DNA of 64,000 nt from Eutreptiella sp. 'Long Island Sound 2002' (lineage: Eukaryota > Euglenozoa > Euglenophyceae > Eutreptiales > Eutreptiaceae), in NCBI GenBank assembly GCA_964036045.1, contig OZ038384.1:97033474-97097473 (forward strand). The letters are read 5' to 3'. Each line of letters starts with the position of its first letter. The stretch's first letter is position 1. This document shows, piece by piece, positions 54,018 through 63,125 of this stretch. The notes beneath the pieces were generated by a model. It was not told where the DNA came from. It did no database searches and was given only the letters and a program-made list of their open reading frames with translations. A program made the position numbers and the translations under genes.

Positions 54018-54447
54018 TCACTTTCTGAGTGTCTATTTTTTTTCGCCAAAATATGACCATGCCCGCCTACAACAAAAAGCTGAAGCAGTTTATCGTGACG
54101 CGCAACCCAGTCCGCAACCGCAACTAGAACCAGTTCAAGAGAGCCAATGAGAACGTCGGCTGCTCCGCAGAGAACCTCTCCGCAGACCTCCGCTCCAGAA
54201 CTCGCTGCAAGGACCTGCACTCTGGCACTCAGAAAGTGAACGAGGTCATGACTCGCCGCAGCATCCCTTCCAAAGAACATCTCGTCAACAGTACCTCCTG
54301 CCTACTGTTTTGTTCTTTAGTTTTGTCGTTGCCCATCTCCATAAGCGCCTGCGTTCACTACCGAAACATGGTGAACCTAACCGCCGAACAAAGAGACTAC
54401 GAAAAAGGACGCGCAACGCCACTCCAACGAAGTGCATCCCCTTGAGA

Positions 54448-55032
54448 ATGTTTCTCCGTCAATACCAACCAAACCGTGTTCCCCGTTACGTGGAAACCGA
54501 CTCCGATGCCGTGGGAGACCTCAATGACAATCTCAGGTACCCGCCGCTGCCTACTTTGAAAATGAAAAACCCGTCGAAGCAACAAAGAGTTTGTCGTCGT
54601 GCCTCACGCCCTCGCAAGCTGATTTGTCACCAGAGAAGTACAATACAGCCGTCCCTAGATACACAGGCCTTCTCGCCGGAAGAAGGTGGGCAATGTGCAG
54701 CCCAACCTACGCCAGAAGCACACTTTTGTGATCCACCTCTGGCGGTCCCTGAGATGAGGCTTGAACCTGTATCCAAATCATCAGCTATCGTCCAAAACCA
54801 GACGACAACGGTCCTTCCCTTGGTGTGGTACGGCTTACGGCGAGGTGTAGAAGTTGTTCGTCGCCAAGACGACTTCGGGCGTCTACGGGATGATTGGAGG
54901 TGCACCTGTGGATACCTCAATTGGCAAAGTCGCGTCGAGTGCCGTACGTGCAGCGAACCTAAGCTGAGGCCCACACATCTTCCACCAACAAGCTCGCCGT
55001 CACCGTCGAAGGAAAACTTTCTTATACAGTAA
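54448..55032 (+). CDS. Basic protein with RanBP2-like zinc finger
   Basis: An ATG at 54,448 (open upstream to 54,310) leads into an Arg/Pro-rich region and then DDWRCTCGYLNWQSRVECRT followed by C. The W-X-C, Asn and C-X2-C positions match a RanBP2/NZF zinc finger, except that the first Cys pair is one residue apart instead of two or more. Such fingers bind ubiquitin or RNA; which applies here is unknown. It ends with TAA at 55,030. It lies within the insertion that splits the LCCL gene, so it may belong to the mobile unit. Confidence 0.45.
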   Translation: MFLRQYQPNRVPRYVETDSDAVGDLNDNLRYPPLPTLKMKNPSKQQRVCRRASRPRKLICHQRSTIQPSLDTQAFSPEEGGQCAAQPTPEAHFCDPPLAVPEMRLEPVSKSSAIVQNQTTTVLPLVWYGLRRGVEVVRRQDDFGRLRDDWRCTCGYLNWQSRVECRTCSEPKLRPTHLPPTSSPSPSKENFLIQ

Positions 55033-57055
55033 TTACAATGTGAATCTGATTGATGTGAAATTTCACTTTCGTGCAGGCGCCCCAGAACTGCCCGTACCAT
55101 CAATAAATGTCACATATGCGGCCTTGTGATGTCTGGACAACCTTTGGTTTTCTTATATGGGTCAGCTTTGCCCGTCTTCTGATATTTTTGCCTCTGCCAA
55201 GATGCGAAATTGCCTTTGCCGCTAAGGGAAGGCGGAGAACCACAAATATCTTTCCGTTTCCCTGGAACACGGGGACCTACGCCCTTGTTTTTGTTTTCTG
55301 CATATATCTTTTTGGCAGTCAACATCAAGTGCATTACTGTCTATGACACACACATGCTTGGCAACGTGTGACGCTGTGATCAGCAGTCACGAACTTTGTT
55401 TCTGAACTGCATACACCATTCCTTTACTTTGCTGTTTGTCACTGCCTTGAGCCTGTTGTGTTTTCCCCTAGGGGTGAAACAACATGGTTTTCAAAACAGT
55501 GTCAGCAGTCAAGAAGATGGGAACAACAACATGCTGTCTACACCTATACCTCACTGGCACCACTTCGGTCAGCTCACACTTACACACATGCTCACACACA
55601 CTCACACAAACACAAAGCCGCTTTTCCTGGCACATACAACATGTTAAATGCACCATCCTAACGACCCTTACAGCATTTTTACTCACCATGACCCACCCAG
55701 GCCTGTGGCAGAGGCATGGGTCCCGCCGCTCAGCCAGTTTTAGTCTCAGCTAAATTTTTGTTTTGGCTTTTTTTATTTTGTTTTTTCCTGCTTAAACTCT
55801 CTTTTTCTTACACTCGACCATTTGACCGTCAGTTCAATTTGTCTCAACCAGCCAGCTGCTCAGCCTCAGTTTTACTTTTCGACTATTCTGATATTCTATT
55901 CGACTTTCAACCTGATGTAGAATCACATCATTTTGATTTGTTCCAACACTTGAGTAAGCCTCGGCTGATTTCGTCCACATCTCACGTCTCACCACGTCTC
56001 ACACCACAACGCCTCCATCCCTCCCCTCGATCCTGATCTCATTCTGTCAATCCGCCAGTTCTATGTGCAACTAACCAGGCACCGACACGGGCGCGTGCCA
56101 AGGCAACCTCGTTCTCTACAACCCTACCCATCCATGACAGGGCGAGTTCCAAGGTTCCTCCATGGCTACAACCCTCACATAGTGCTAGGGAGAGCCAAGC
56201 ACATTTGTTTATACACATCACTCTGATTGAGGGCTCTGTCCCTGTCCGGTAAGGTTCGGAATTGGCTTGCACCAAAAATAACCAGTTATAAACGATTATT
56301 TTACCAAAAATAATCGGTTTTTCCGATTATTTTCTTAAAAATAACCGATTCAATCCGATTATTTTGCCCAAAATAACCAATTAATTGCCAATTATTTGTT
56401 TGATTTTCCATCAAATTTTGTATCTCTGTGATTTCACCCTTGCACCTTTGAGTTGTTGTGTTCAGGGTTGGGATTAACAAACGTTGCTTGTTAATTTTTT
56501 TGGGAAAATTACCGAACGAACGAACGAACGATGAAAATAAACGAACATCGTTTGTTAATTTTTTTCCTTGTTCATGTTGTTTCGGTTTGCTTCTAATGGT
56601 TTACTTGCTTCTATTGTGCCCCATCCTAGTGCTTTTTTAGAAAAAGTAGACTCACAACGTTTTTTTTGACAAAATAATGTTTCAGATTTTTTTAACAACC
56701 ATTGTGCTTCCTTTGAAAAAAGAATGATTCAGATATTTTTGAAAACCATTGCGTTCGAGATCAAGGCCCCAGGAATTCCAGCCTCGTGAAGGCACCTGTC
56801 CCCAGGCTGACCAGCAAATGGCCAAAAATGGCAAAGAGTGAGCAACCAGCAAAAAATAAAGCAAGCGCATGTCTCTTTGCAGGTGCTGCAGCACACATAC
56901 AGGTCCCTGGCGTCACTTGAAGCCTCTGTGCAGAAGTGTAATTTTGAGCATCAAATGACATCACTGAGATGCAGCAGCAAACTGACTCAGTCCACCATAA
57001 AGGATCATATAAAGGACAACGAAGGCTCACTCAAAACTGTCGAGACAACAGAAGC
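55033..57055. other. Inner part of the insertion, no confident gene
   Basis: Includes CA-rich DNA (55,570-55,615), T-rich tracts, and an A/T block at 56,270-56,405 in which (A/T)AATAATCGG and its complement CCGATTATTTT recur as inverted copies. A CGAA(C) microsatellite lies at 56,514-56,530. A possible exon begins after GTCTCTTTGCAG (56,881; VLQHTYRSLASLEASVQKC) and runs into the following minisatellite. Confidence 0.45.
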
Positions 57056-57595
57056 GAGCGCAACGAACACTCAAACGACACTCACAGCACGCGCCGACAC
57101 TCAAATAACACTCACAGCACGCGCCGACACTCAAATGACACTCACAGCACGCGCGAACACTCAAGTGACACTCACAGCACGCGCAAGCACTCAAATGACA
57201 CTCACAGCACGCGCCGACACTCAAATGACACTCACAGCACGCGCCGACACTCAAATGACACTCACAGCACGCGCCGACACTCAAATGACACTCACAGCAC
57301 GCTCAAACACTCAAGTGACACTCACAGCACGCGCCGACACTCAAAGGACACTCACAGCACGCGCAGACACTCAAATGACACTCACAGCACGCGCCAACAC
57401 TCAAATGACACTCACAGTATGCGCAAACACTCAAGTGACACTCACAGCACGCGCCGACACTCAAATGACACTCACAGCACGCGCCGACACTCAAATGACA
57501 CTCACAGCACGCGCCGACACTCAAATGACACTCACAGCACGCGCGACACTCAAATGACACTCACAGCACGCGCAAACACTCAAGTGACACTCAGA
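57056..57595 (+). repeat. 30-bp minisatellite, about 18 copies
   Basis: Unit CACTCAAATGACACTCACAG followed by CACGCGCCGA. Because 30 is a multiple of three, all frames stay open: TLTARADTQM in one frame and HSNDTHSTRR in another. One unit near 57,541 has lost a base, which ends the first frame at 57,555. Whether it is translated is unknown. Confidence 0.93.
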
Positions 57596-57830
57596 GCACC
57601 TTCTTCCTCTTGTGCTTCTTCTTCGTCTTCTTCGTCTTCACTCCCCAGTCTTCTTCCCTTCTGCAGCTTCTCGATCTTCTTCTGTCTTCTTCTTAACGTC
57701 TCTTTGATCTCCTTCGCCTCTTCCGCTCCTTCTTCTGTTCTTTCTCTCTTCATATTCTTCCCTCCTGTTCTTGTTCTCCTTCTTCTTCACTTGCTTCTTG
57801 TGTCGCCCTGCAAACGCAGAACAGGCAGAA
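57596..57830. repeat. CTTCTT-rich polypyrimidine tract
   Basis: About 200 bases of CTT/CTC-rich sequence directly after the minisatellite. No gene. Confidence 0.85.
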
Positions 57831-57969
57831 AAAGTCAACCACCAATATTAATGAAACGAAATTCAAATTCAAATCATTGCAAATTCCATAAAGTACCTCA
57901 CATTTGCACTGTTAATCCTTGGCCATGTGTGTCTGAACCTTGCCGTCTGCAGCAGCGACTCCCCTGTGC

Positions 57970-58095
57970 GGCGCGGCTGAAAATAATCGATTCGATTTCA
58001 AGGCGGGTAGCAAAATAATCGATCGATTGCAATTAATTTTTTTGGATGGCCGATAATTGGCGATTAATCGATTAATCGATTAATCGCCAAAATCG
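57970..58095. repeat. AATCGATT palindrome cluster near the end of the insertion
   Basis: ATCGATTAATCGATTAATCG and related copies form overlapping palindromes, similar in content to the 56.3 kb block (TAATCGG/CCGATTA). The cluster lies 50 bases before the A tail of the insertion and may be part of its 3' end. Confidence 0.6.
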
Positions 58096-58147
58096 ATTCC
58101 AAACCTTACTGTCTGGACATTAAAGTGGCTGTACAATTCAAAAAAAA

Positions 58148-58979
58148 AATAGAATTATCGATATTGCCTGTGACACAACTAATTGGTGGGATGGTGGAAA
58201 GCACTTTTACCGTTTGGTACGCTGCCCGAGTGGGTGTTTGGACCTGTTGGAGGAAGAAGGGATAATGGTGTGGGGTACCGGGCCGTTCCTCGACATCCGC
58301 AATCTGTGCAGCAGCGATATTTGCTGGGAAACTTACGAATGATTCCGGTGTTGTGGAACTACACTGGCTACCGGGTACCACTGACGGTCAATATTCCAAT
58401 GGTACGGAGAATGGAGTTACCACGCGGAAACTATTTGATGGAACGGGAAAAGGAGCTTTTGATTTTGACGAGACAGAGACAGAGTGCTCCACACCCCCAC
58501 AGTTCAAGTGCGAATGGACCCCATCTTTTTATTGGGGTACTAACTGGGGAACCCAAACAGTCTATTGCCCGAGTGATTGTACAGAGACAATTTACTGCTT
58601 GGATCCATTCACGAATGGCTATGATTCCCTTTGCAGTGCAGCAAAATTTGCCGGTAGACTTCAAGACGGTGATGGCTTTGTGCAAGTGCGTTTCGTGGGG
58701 TTGAGTTTTGATTGGTCAGAAGAAGGTTACCAAAATGGTATTGAAGTAGATTATACAAAGGATGAACATGCCCGGGCTTATACTTTTGAGGATGTCTCGC
58801 CATCGCCATGTCCCCCATTGCCGTCACCATCACCGGCACCATGACCATCACCATCACCAAGTCCGCCATCACCAACACCATCACCATCACCACGTCCGCC
58901 ATCGCCATCACCATCACCATCACCAAGTCCAAGACCCCACATTGTACAGGTGGATAGCTTGGCAGCTGCGGCTGAGTGA
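58148..58979 (+). CDS. LCCL-domain gene, second and third LCCL plus Ser-Pro linker (part 2)
   Basis: Resumes at NRIIDIACDTTNWWDGG in the frame left at 54,017. LCCL 2: CPSGC, MVWGTGPF, then a frame change near 58,295 into SAICAAAIFAGKLTNDSG and TENGVTT. LCCL 3: YCPSDC, SLCSAAKFAGRLQDGDGFVQ, GYQNGIEVDY. A Pro-Ser linker follows (PSPSPSPPSPTPSPSP), interrupted by an in-frame TGA at 58,842-58,844 where the repeat would have TCA, and it ends at TGA 58,977. Two lesions plus the insertion indicate a pseudogene, unless some are read errors. The domain layout is that of a secreted or surface protein. Confidence 0.7.
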
Positions 58980-59465
58980 ATGTTAGCCCATTTAGGATTC
59001 ACTTTTGGCAGCTTGCCATCTCAGGCACCGACTGGGACTTCTTCAGAGGTGGTAATGCATGGCTCAAAAACCGTTTGGACCTGGAAGGCAGGGTCCTTCA
59101 TGCCTTCATCCATCACTCCCGGCAACGGGCACACATATTCCATCATGAGCTTTGGAGATGGTATTGATCAAGCAGTCGTCATCGCAATGGATTGGGCGGA
59201 ATCTGAAAGTACCATTGGTACCACATTCCAATTGCCGTCTACTCTGCATTCCGTGGCGTCGCAAGTGTTATCTATTCAACGTTGGGATATCTCTGCTAAC
59301 CTGATTTCGGCTCTGCCAATCACCATTGTTTGTGCCTGTCTGATGTGTCTGGCACTCCTGACTTTCACAGGTACAATGATGGTTCCAGCAGCCCGAATCG
59401 AATTCTTGATGAAGGCGGCACAGCAACATTACGCAGCTCTGATGGATGCTGGGAGGTCACTATGA
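58980..59465 (+). CDS. LCCL-gene continuation, unassigned ectodomain part
   Basis: The frame reads TVWTWKAGSFMPSSITPGNG and continues with Ser/Thr-rich extracellular-like sequence to about 59,270. After TGACTTTCACAG (59,371) a different frame (YNDGSSSPNRILDEGGTATL) reads better, suggesting a small intron or indels. The domain is not recognised. It sits between two Ser-Pro linkers of the same gene. Confidence 0.4.
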   Translation: MLAHLGFTFGSLPSQAPTGTSSEVVMHGSKTVWTWKAGSFMPSSITPGNGHTYSIMSFGDGIDQAVVIAMDWAESESTIGTTFQLPSTLHSVASQVLSIQRWDISANLISALPITIVCACLMCLALLTFTGTMMVPAARIEFLMKAAQQHYAALMDAGRSL

Positions 59466-59492
59466 TAGAAACCTCTTAACTTACAGCGTTCA

Positions 59493-59809
59493 CTGTCGGT
59501 GCCTCAGGCACTAGTCCGAGTCCGAGTCCGAGTCCCAGCCCAAGTCCTAGTTCTAGTCCACACAATTGGGCAATTTGGTTGGACTTTTTGTCTGTTCTCG
59601 TTCTGGTGCCCCCAATCTCTTGGTTTTTGTGGAAACAAACTGTGCAGGAACAGGGCACAGAATCACCGGCTGAATCACCGGCTGCAGAGTTGAACACTTC
59701 ACGAGCTGCAGAGTTGCAGGGCACAGATTTTTTGTATGTGTGGGATGAGTTCCAGTGGACTTCAGAGGAGCTGTGGCAACCGGCTCCTACGCCGTATCTT
59801 TTCGTATAG
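59493..59809 (+). CDS. LCCL-gene C-terminus: Ser-Pro linker, TM helix, cytosolic tail
   Basis: An acceptor-like CTTAACTTACAG (to 59,485) precedes a frame with a second Ser-Pro linker (SPSPSPSPSPSPSSSP). It continues with a hydrophobic helix, FLSVLVLVPPISWFLW (about 59,580-59,630), and an acidic, Ser/Glu-rich tail ending at TAG 59,807. This gives the gene a type I membrane topology: signal peptide, LCCL domains, linkers, one TM helix, short tail. Exon joins are inferred. Confidence 0.55.
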
Positions 59810-60190
59810 TTCATAATTGCACCCGTCTTATTGTACCATGCATTTGCTGCTGATATATGGGCCTTTTTGCCAATGCAAAGTGTCCCCATGCCCATATATG
59901 CGGGCCTTTTTGCATGTGCAAAGCTCATTAGCTTTGCTTCTAAAGTATGTTTTGCAATCCACTGTTCTTCTCAGCCTACGGTCTTTGGTGCTTCAGTCGT
60001 CCGGGAGATGGTGGCCTCGGCGCGTCTTCGGTGACATGCTGGACCACATGAAGGGATGGACATGGCAAACAAAGTCCTTCAATCCTTAGGCCAAGTCCTT
60101 AGATTCTGATTCTCTGTTGCCATGTGACCTGGCTTTGCAACTGTGTTGCACCCAGGACTATACATTCTCTATGTATCCCACATTTGGGCG
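59810..60190. other. Downstream flank of the LCCL gene
   Basis: Contains a short imperfect duplication (ATATATGGGCCTTTTTGC and ATATATGCGGGCCTTTTTGC, near 59,855 and 59,895). No gene. Confidence 0.5.
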
Positions 60191-61000
60191 TGGAATGCTG
60201 TGAATTGTGAGCCAGTGGTGGCATGCGGTTCAGAATGGGGTATGCACTTTTATGCTGTTCGGCAATTTGCTGTGTGGCACAACTGATTCTCCACTTGCAC
60301 CCGGCCTGCTATGCAACCGTGTCTGTTGCATCCAAGGCCATACATTTCTCTATGTATTTCGCACAATGCTTCGTGTTTCGGATTTCAGGTTGTTGCTGGA
60401 CCGCTGTGAACCGCATGTATGGCCATGGCTCCTTGACATGCGACTGTCCACAGTGTGCATGTCAATGTATGGGCCAGTTTACAGCATCTCCCCCCAGAAA
60501 CCGAAGTCCATTTGGCCGTGAAATGCTGTGAATTGTGAGCCAGTGGTGGCATGCGGTTCAGAATTGGGTTGGCTCTTTTATGCTGTTCGGCAATTTGCTG
60601 TGTGGCACAACTGATTCTCCACTTGCACCTGGCCTGCTGTGCAACCGTGTGTGTTGCATCCAAGGCAATACATTTCTCTATGTATTTCGCACAATGCTTC
60701 GTGTTTCGGAATTTCAGGTTGTTGCTGGACCGCTGTGAACCGCATGTACGGCCATGGCTCCTTGACATGCGACTGTCCACAGTGTGCATGTCAATGTATG
60801 GGCCAGTTTACAGCATCCCCCCCTAGGAAACCGAAGCCCATTTGGGCGTGGAATGCTGTGAATTGTGAGCCAGTGGTGGCATGCAATTCAGAATTGGGTT
60901 GGCACTTTTATGCTGTTCGGCAAATTGCTGTGTGGCGCAACTGTTTGTCCACTTGCACCCGGCCTGGCTGTGCACAATCACCTCGAAGAGAGGTTGTTAG
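60191..61000. repeat. 329-bp tandem repeat, two and a half copies
   Basis: GAATGCTGTGAATTGTGAGC starts units at about 60,193, 60,521 and 60,851. The first two units are about 95% alike by eye and the third is cut off after about 150 bases. Frames are open in places but shift between copies, so coding is unlikely. Confidence 0.93.
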
Positions 61001-61674
61001 ATCAAGCGCAGGCGCGAGCATCGTATACCCCCCTTTTTTGGGGTCGTTCGCGTAGCCTACCCCAATGTATGGTTTCTAACGTCTAGGCCCATGTAAAATC
61101 ATCATTTTAGGACCAAAAATGATCCCCCAAAGATTTTTTGGGTTTTGACCCCCGTACCCCCCCGCACCGGGGTAACCTTTTTTGAGGGGGTGGGGGGGGG
61201 GCAAAACTTGTCAAGAAGGAATGGCACCAGAACACCAGGATGAATCAGGATTAGTTCATTCCAAATCAGAGCATGTAACATAGAGGGGCTACAAAGGAAG
61301 GTGCACACTTACACTATACAAAGCACCAATGTTCCATGAACAAAGCAAAAGATTTGGTTTAAAAATTGTAGTATTCTGGCCCAATACATAGTGATGGACA
61401 CTTCATGTGCACTGTTTTGGTTGCAATGGCGTTGGTTCAGACCTTGGGGCAAGTAGGTTGTGCCAGACAGAAGATATGGCTTGGCCAACCCATTGAATTC
61501 AGAATCGGTTAGAAAATGGGACCACATCTCGGGGAGAAGTCTCCTCGGTCCCGGTACGCGACTCCCCCCCACCCCCCCCTCACGGACCCTCCGAGCCCAC
61601 TTAGTTACCAAGGGTCAATGGCTACTAGCCATCCATAGGGGAACGTAGGGGGTGCGCTAAGGGGGCTCACTTAG
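61001..61674. other. Unassigned spacer with G/C runs
   Basis: Contains fold-back C and G tracts near 61,150-61,200 and 61,560-61,585. No gene is supported. A GTGCGCTAAGGGGGCTC segment at 61,651 resembles the ends of the 806-bp TIR element. Confidence 0.5.
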
Positions 61675-61962
61675 GACAATCTTTGAATCCACGCTTCGTT
61701 GCGTGGTGCATCATGGTGACCCGTAACGGAGGTTTCGAGTTCTGATTTTGATCTTTTGTTGGGGACCCCCGAGAATGCAAGGGTGATGTAGCATTTCCGC
61801 CCTCTTTTGGGCCCCAACCGTCCCATGCTATTGAGGAAACCGGGACAATTTTTGAATCCACGCTTTGTTGCGTGGTGTGTCATGGTGACCCCCGGCGTAG
61901 GTTTTGAGTTTTGATTTTGTTCCCTTTGTTGGGGTCCCCCAAGAATGCAGGGGTGATGTTGT
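61675..61962 (-). repeat. Dispersed repeat, tandem pair with 169-bp period
   Basis: GACAATCTTTGAATCCACGC ... CATCATGGTGACCC ... GATTTTG ... TTGGGGACCCCCGAGAATGC ... GGGTGATGTAGCA occurs at 61,675 and again from 61,844. The block is shared with 36,127-36,225 and 52,262-52,310. Its last third matches the 85-bp minisatellite core. The minus-strand frame is conserved among copies (CYITLAFSGVP, GHHDAPRNEAWIQ). Confidence 0.85.
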
Positions 61963-62189
61963 GGACCCCTTTAACTCCTCCTCCTCCTCGTCCTCCTCCT
62001 GCACTGAGGCACCATCAGGTGCGAAACGCTCACGCCCTTTGTAGAGTGTGGGGCAGCGCAGGCAAATGGACTTGTCATGGACAAGGCTTCGAAAGCGGCG
62101 GAATACAAATTTCGCAAATGTCTCTGATTCGAACTCGTCGTCGGAGGGAGAACTTCCGGTGTGATGGGCCGTGTCGGAGAGACCAGCAT
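61828..62189 (-). CDS. Acidic Cys-containing protein, minus strand
   Basis: A minus frame open from 62,189 to TAG at 61,828, about 120 codons, without a clear ATG. It reads SDDEFESETFAKFVFRRFRS, ICLRCPTLYKGRERFAPDG and an acidic VQEEDEEEEE, then passes straight into the dispersed repeat (GGHHDTPRNKAWIQKLS) and stops. A TATATATA tract lies just upstream at 62,187-62,196. Possibly the last exon of a transposon protein whose 3' end spread as the dispersed repeat. No family recognised. Confidence 0.4.
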
Positions 62190-63050
62190 ATATATACGGC
62201 CCTCCCCAGGCAGGGGCTGTGGGCGCCTACAACCACCATTGCAATGGTGAGGAGGTAGAGTGGAGGCCTCCGTTGTTGTAGAGTAACCCCTTAGGCCACC
62301 GCGTCTCTGCCAGACTGGACTAGACCTCGGCTAAACCCTCTCCCCTAACCCCCCCCCCCCCCTAGCAACTAGCAGCGACTAGCTAGTCCCCTAGGGAGGC
62401 CCTCCTCGGCGGCTACCCCCCCCCCCCTAGGGGCCTTCGGCCCACTTCTACTTGGGGGGGGGGAGTCGCGTACAGAAGCGAGGAGATGTCCCCCCCGTGG
62501 ACCACATTAAGTAGAAAAAACCTTTGAGCATCTAGGTCCTGAGATTGACCACTAGGATTAACCTTCGACGAAACATGCATGAAGCGCCTACATTATTTCG
62601 GTATTACCTCCATGACGGAATATACCTCCACCCTTTGAGTGGTAGGGGTGAACTTCATGGAGGGCTAGGGTTATTACCGTAGTTAATTTGAAAATTGTAA
62701 TTATGCTCAAAAGATTGGAGAAAATGATTAAATGTTAGCTTTTAATACTTTCCAAAGAATTGGGGGGGGCTTGGCCTGGATGAAGTCCTCCACAGCAGAC
62801 GTGCAAGTGACCCCTCCCCCCCCTGGAGTACTAGTTGATCAACCTAGTAGGATCAAGGAAAAAGGCTCAAGTTCCGAAGAAATGGCGTTAGAAAATACCT
62901 CAAACCAGCAAATGACACTCTCATCAGTTCATGTAAACATTTTACACTTTTGGCACCTTGGAAACAGTGCAAAGCACTCTTTATGATGTCCCAATCGAGG
63001 GGCATTCGTGAAAGATTTTGAAAATTGGGCAAAAGCACTGGTTAAAATTT
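62190..63050. other. Spacer with poly-C blocks, no gene
   Basis: C and G runs at about 62,348-62,362, 62,417-62,429 and 62,454-62,463, with CTAG-containing sequence between. The A/T-richer remainder has only short frames. Confidence 0.5.
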
Positions 63051-63062
63051 TTGGGGTTGTGG

Positions 63063-63125
63063 GTTTGGAACCCAGGTCCTCTTCTTTAGAGCACACATGG
63101 TTAACCCCTTGGGTATGGTCGATCG
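63063..63125 (-). tRNA. tRNA-like relic (Leu/Ser-type boxes)
   Basis: On the minus strand, an A-box-like ACCCAAGGGGTTAACC and a B-box-like GGGTTCCAAACCC (four-base T stem with a seven-base loop) are spaced as in a tRNA, with a GCTCTAAAGAAGAG segment in the anticodon position. The acceptor stem is not evident and the B box has C for the conserved G. Probably a tRNA-derived repeat or pseudogene. Confidence 0.35.

Larger units (their letters stand above)
54018..58147. mobile_element. 4.1 kb insertion in the LCCL gene, with target duplication and A tail
   Basis: The target AAAATAGAATTATCG is present at 54,003-54,017 and again at 58,146-58,160. The right end of the insert is an A run (58,140-58,149), part of which may belong to the target, so the duplication is 11-15 bp. 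This pattern fits target-primed (LINE-type) insertion. Inside are a degenerate Lys/Arg/Asn-rich frame (54,050-54,300, with an in-frame TAG), a zinc-finger frame (54,448-55,032) and a 30-bp minisatellite. I see no reverse transcriptase, so it could be a non-autonomous or composite insertion. Confidence 0.75.
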
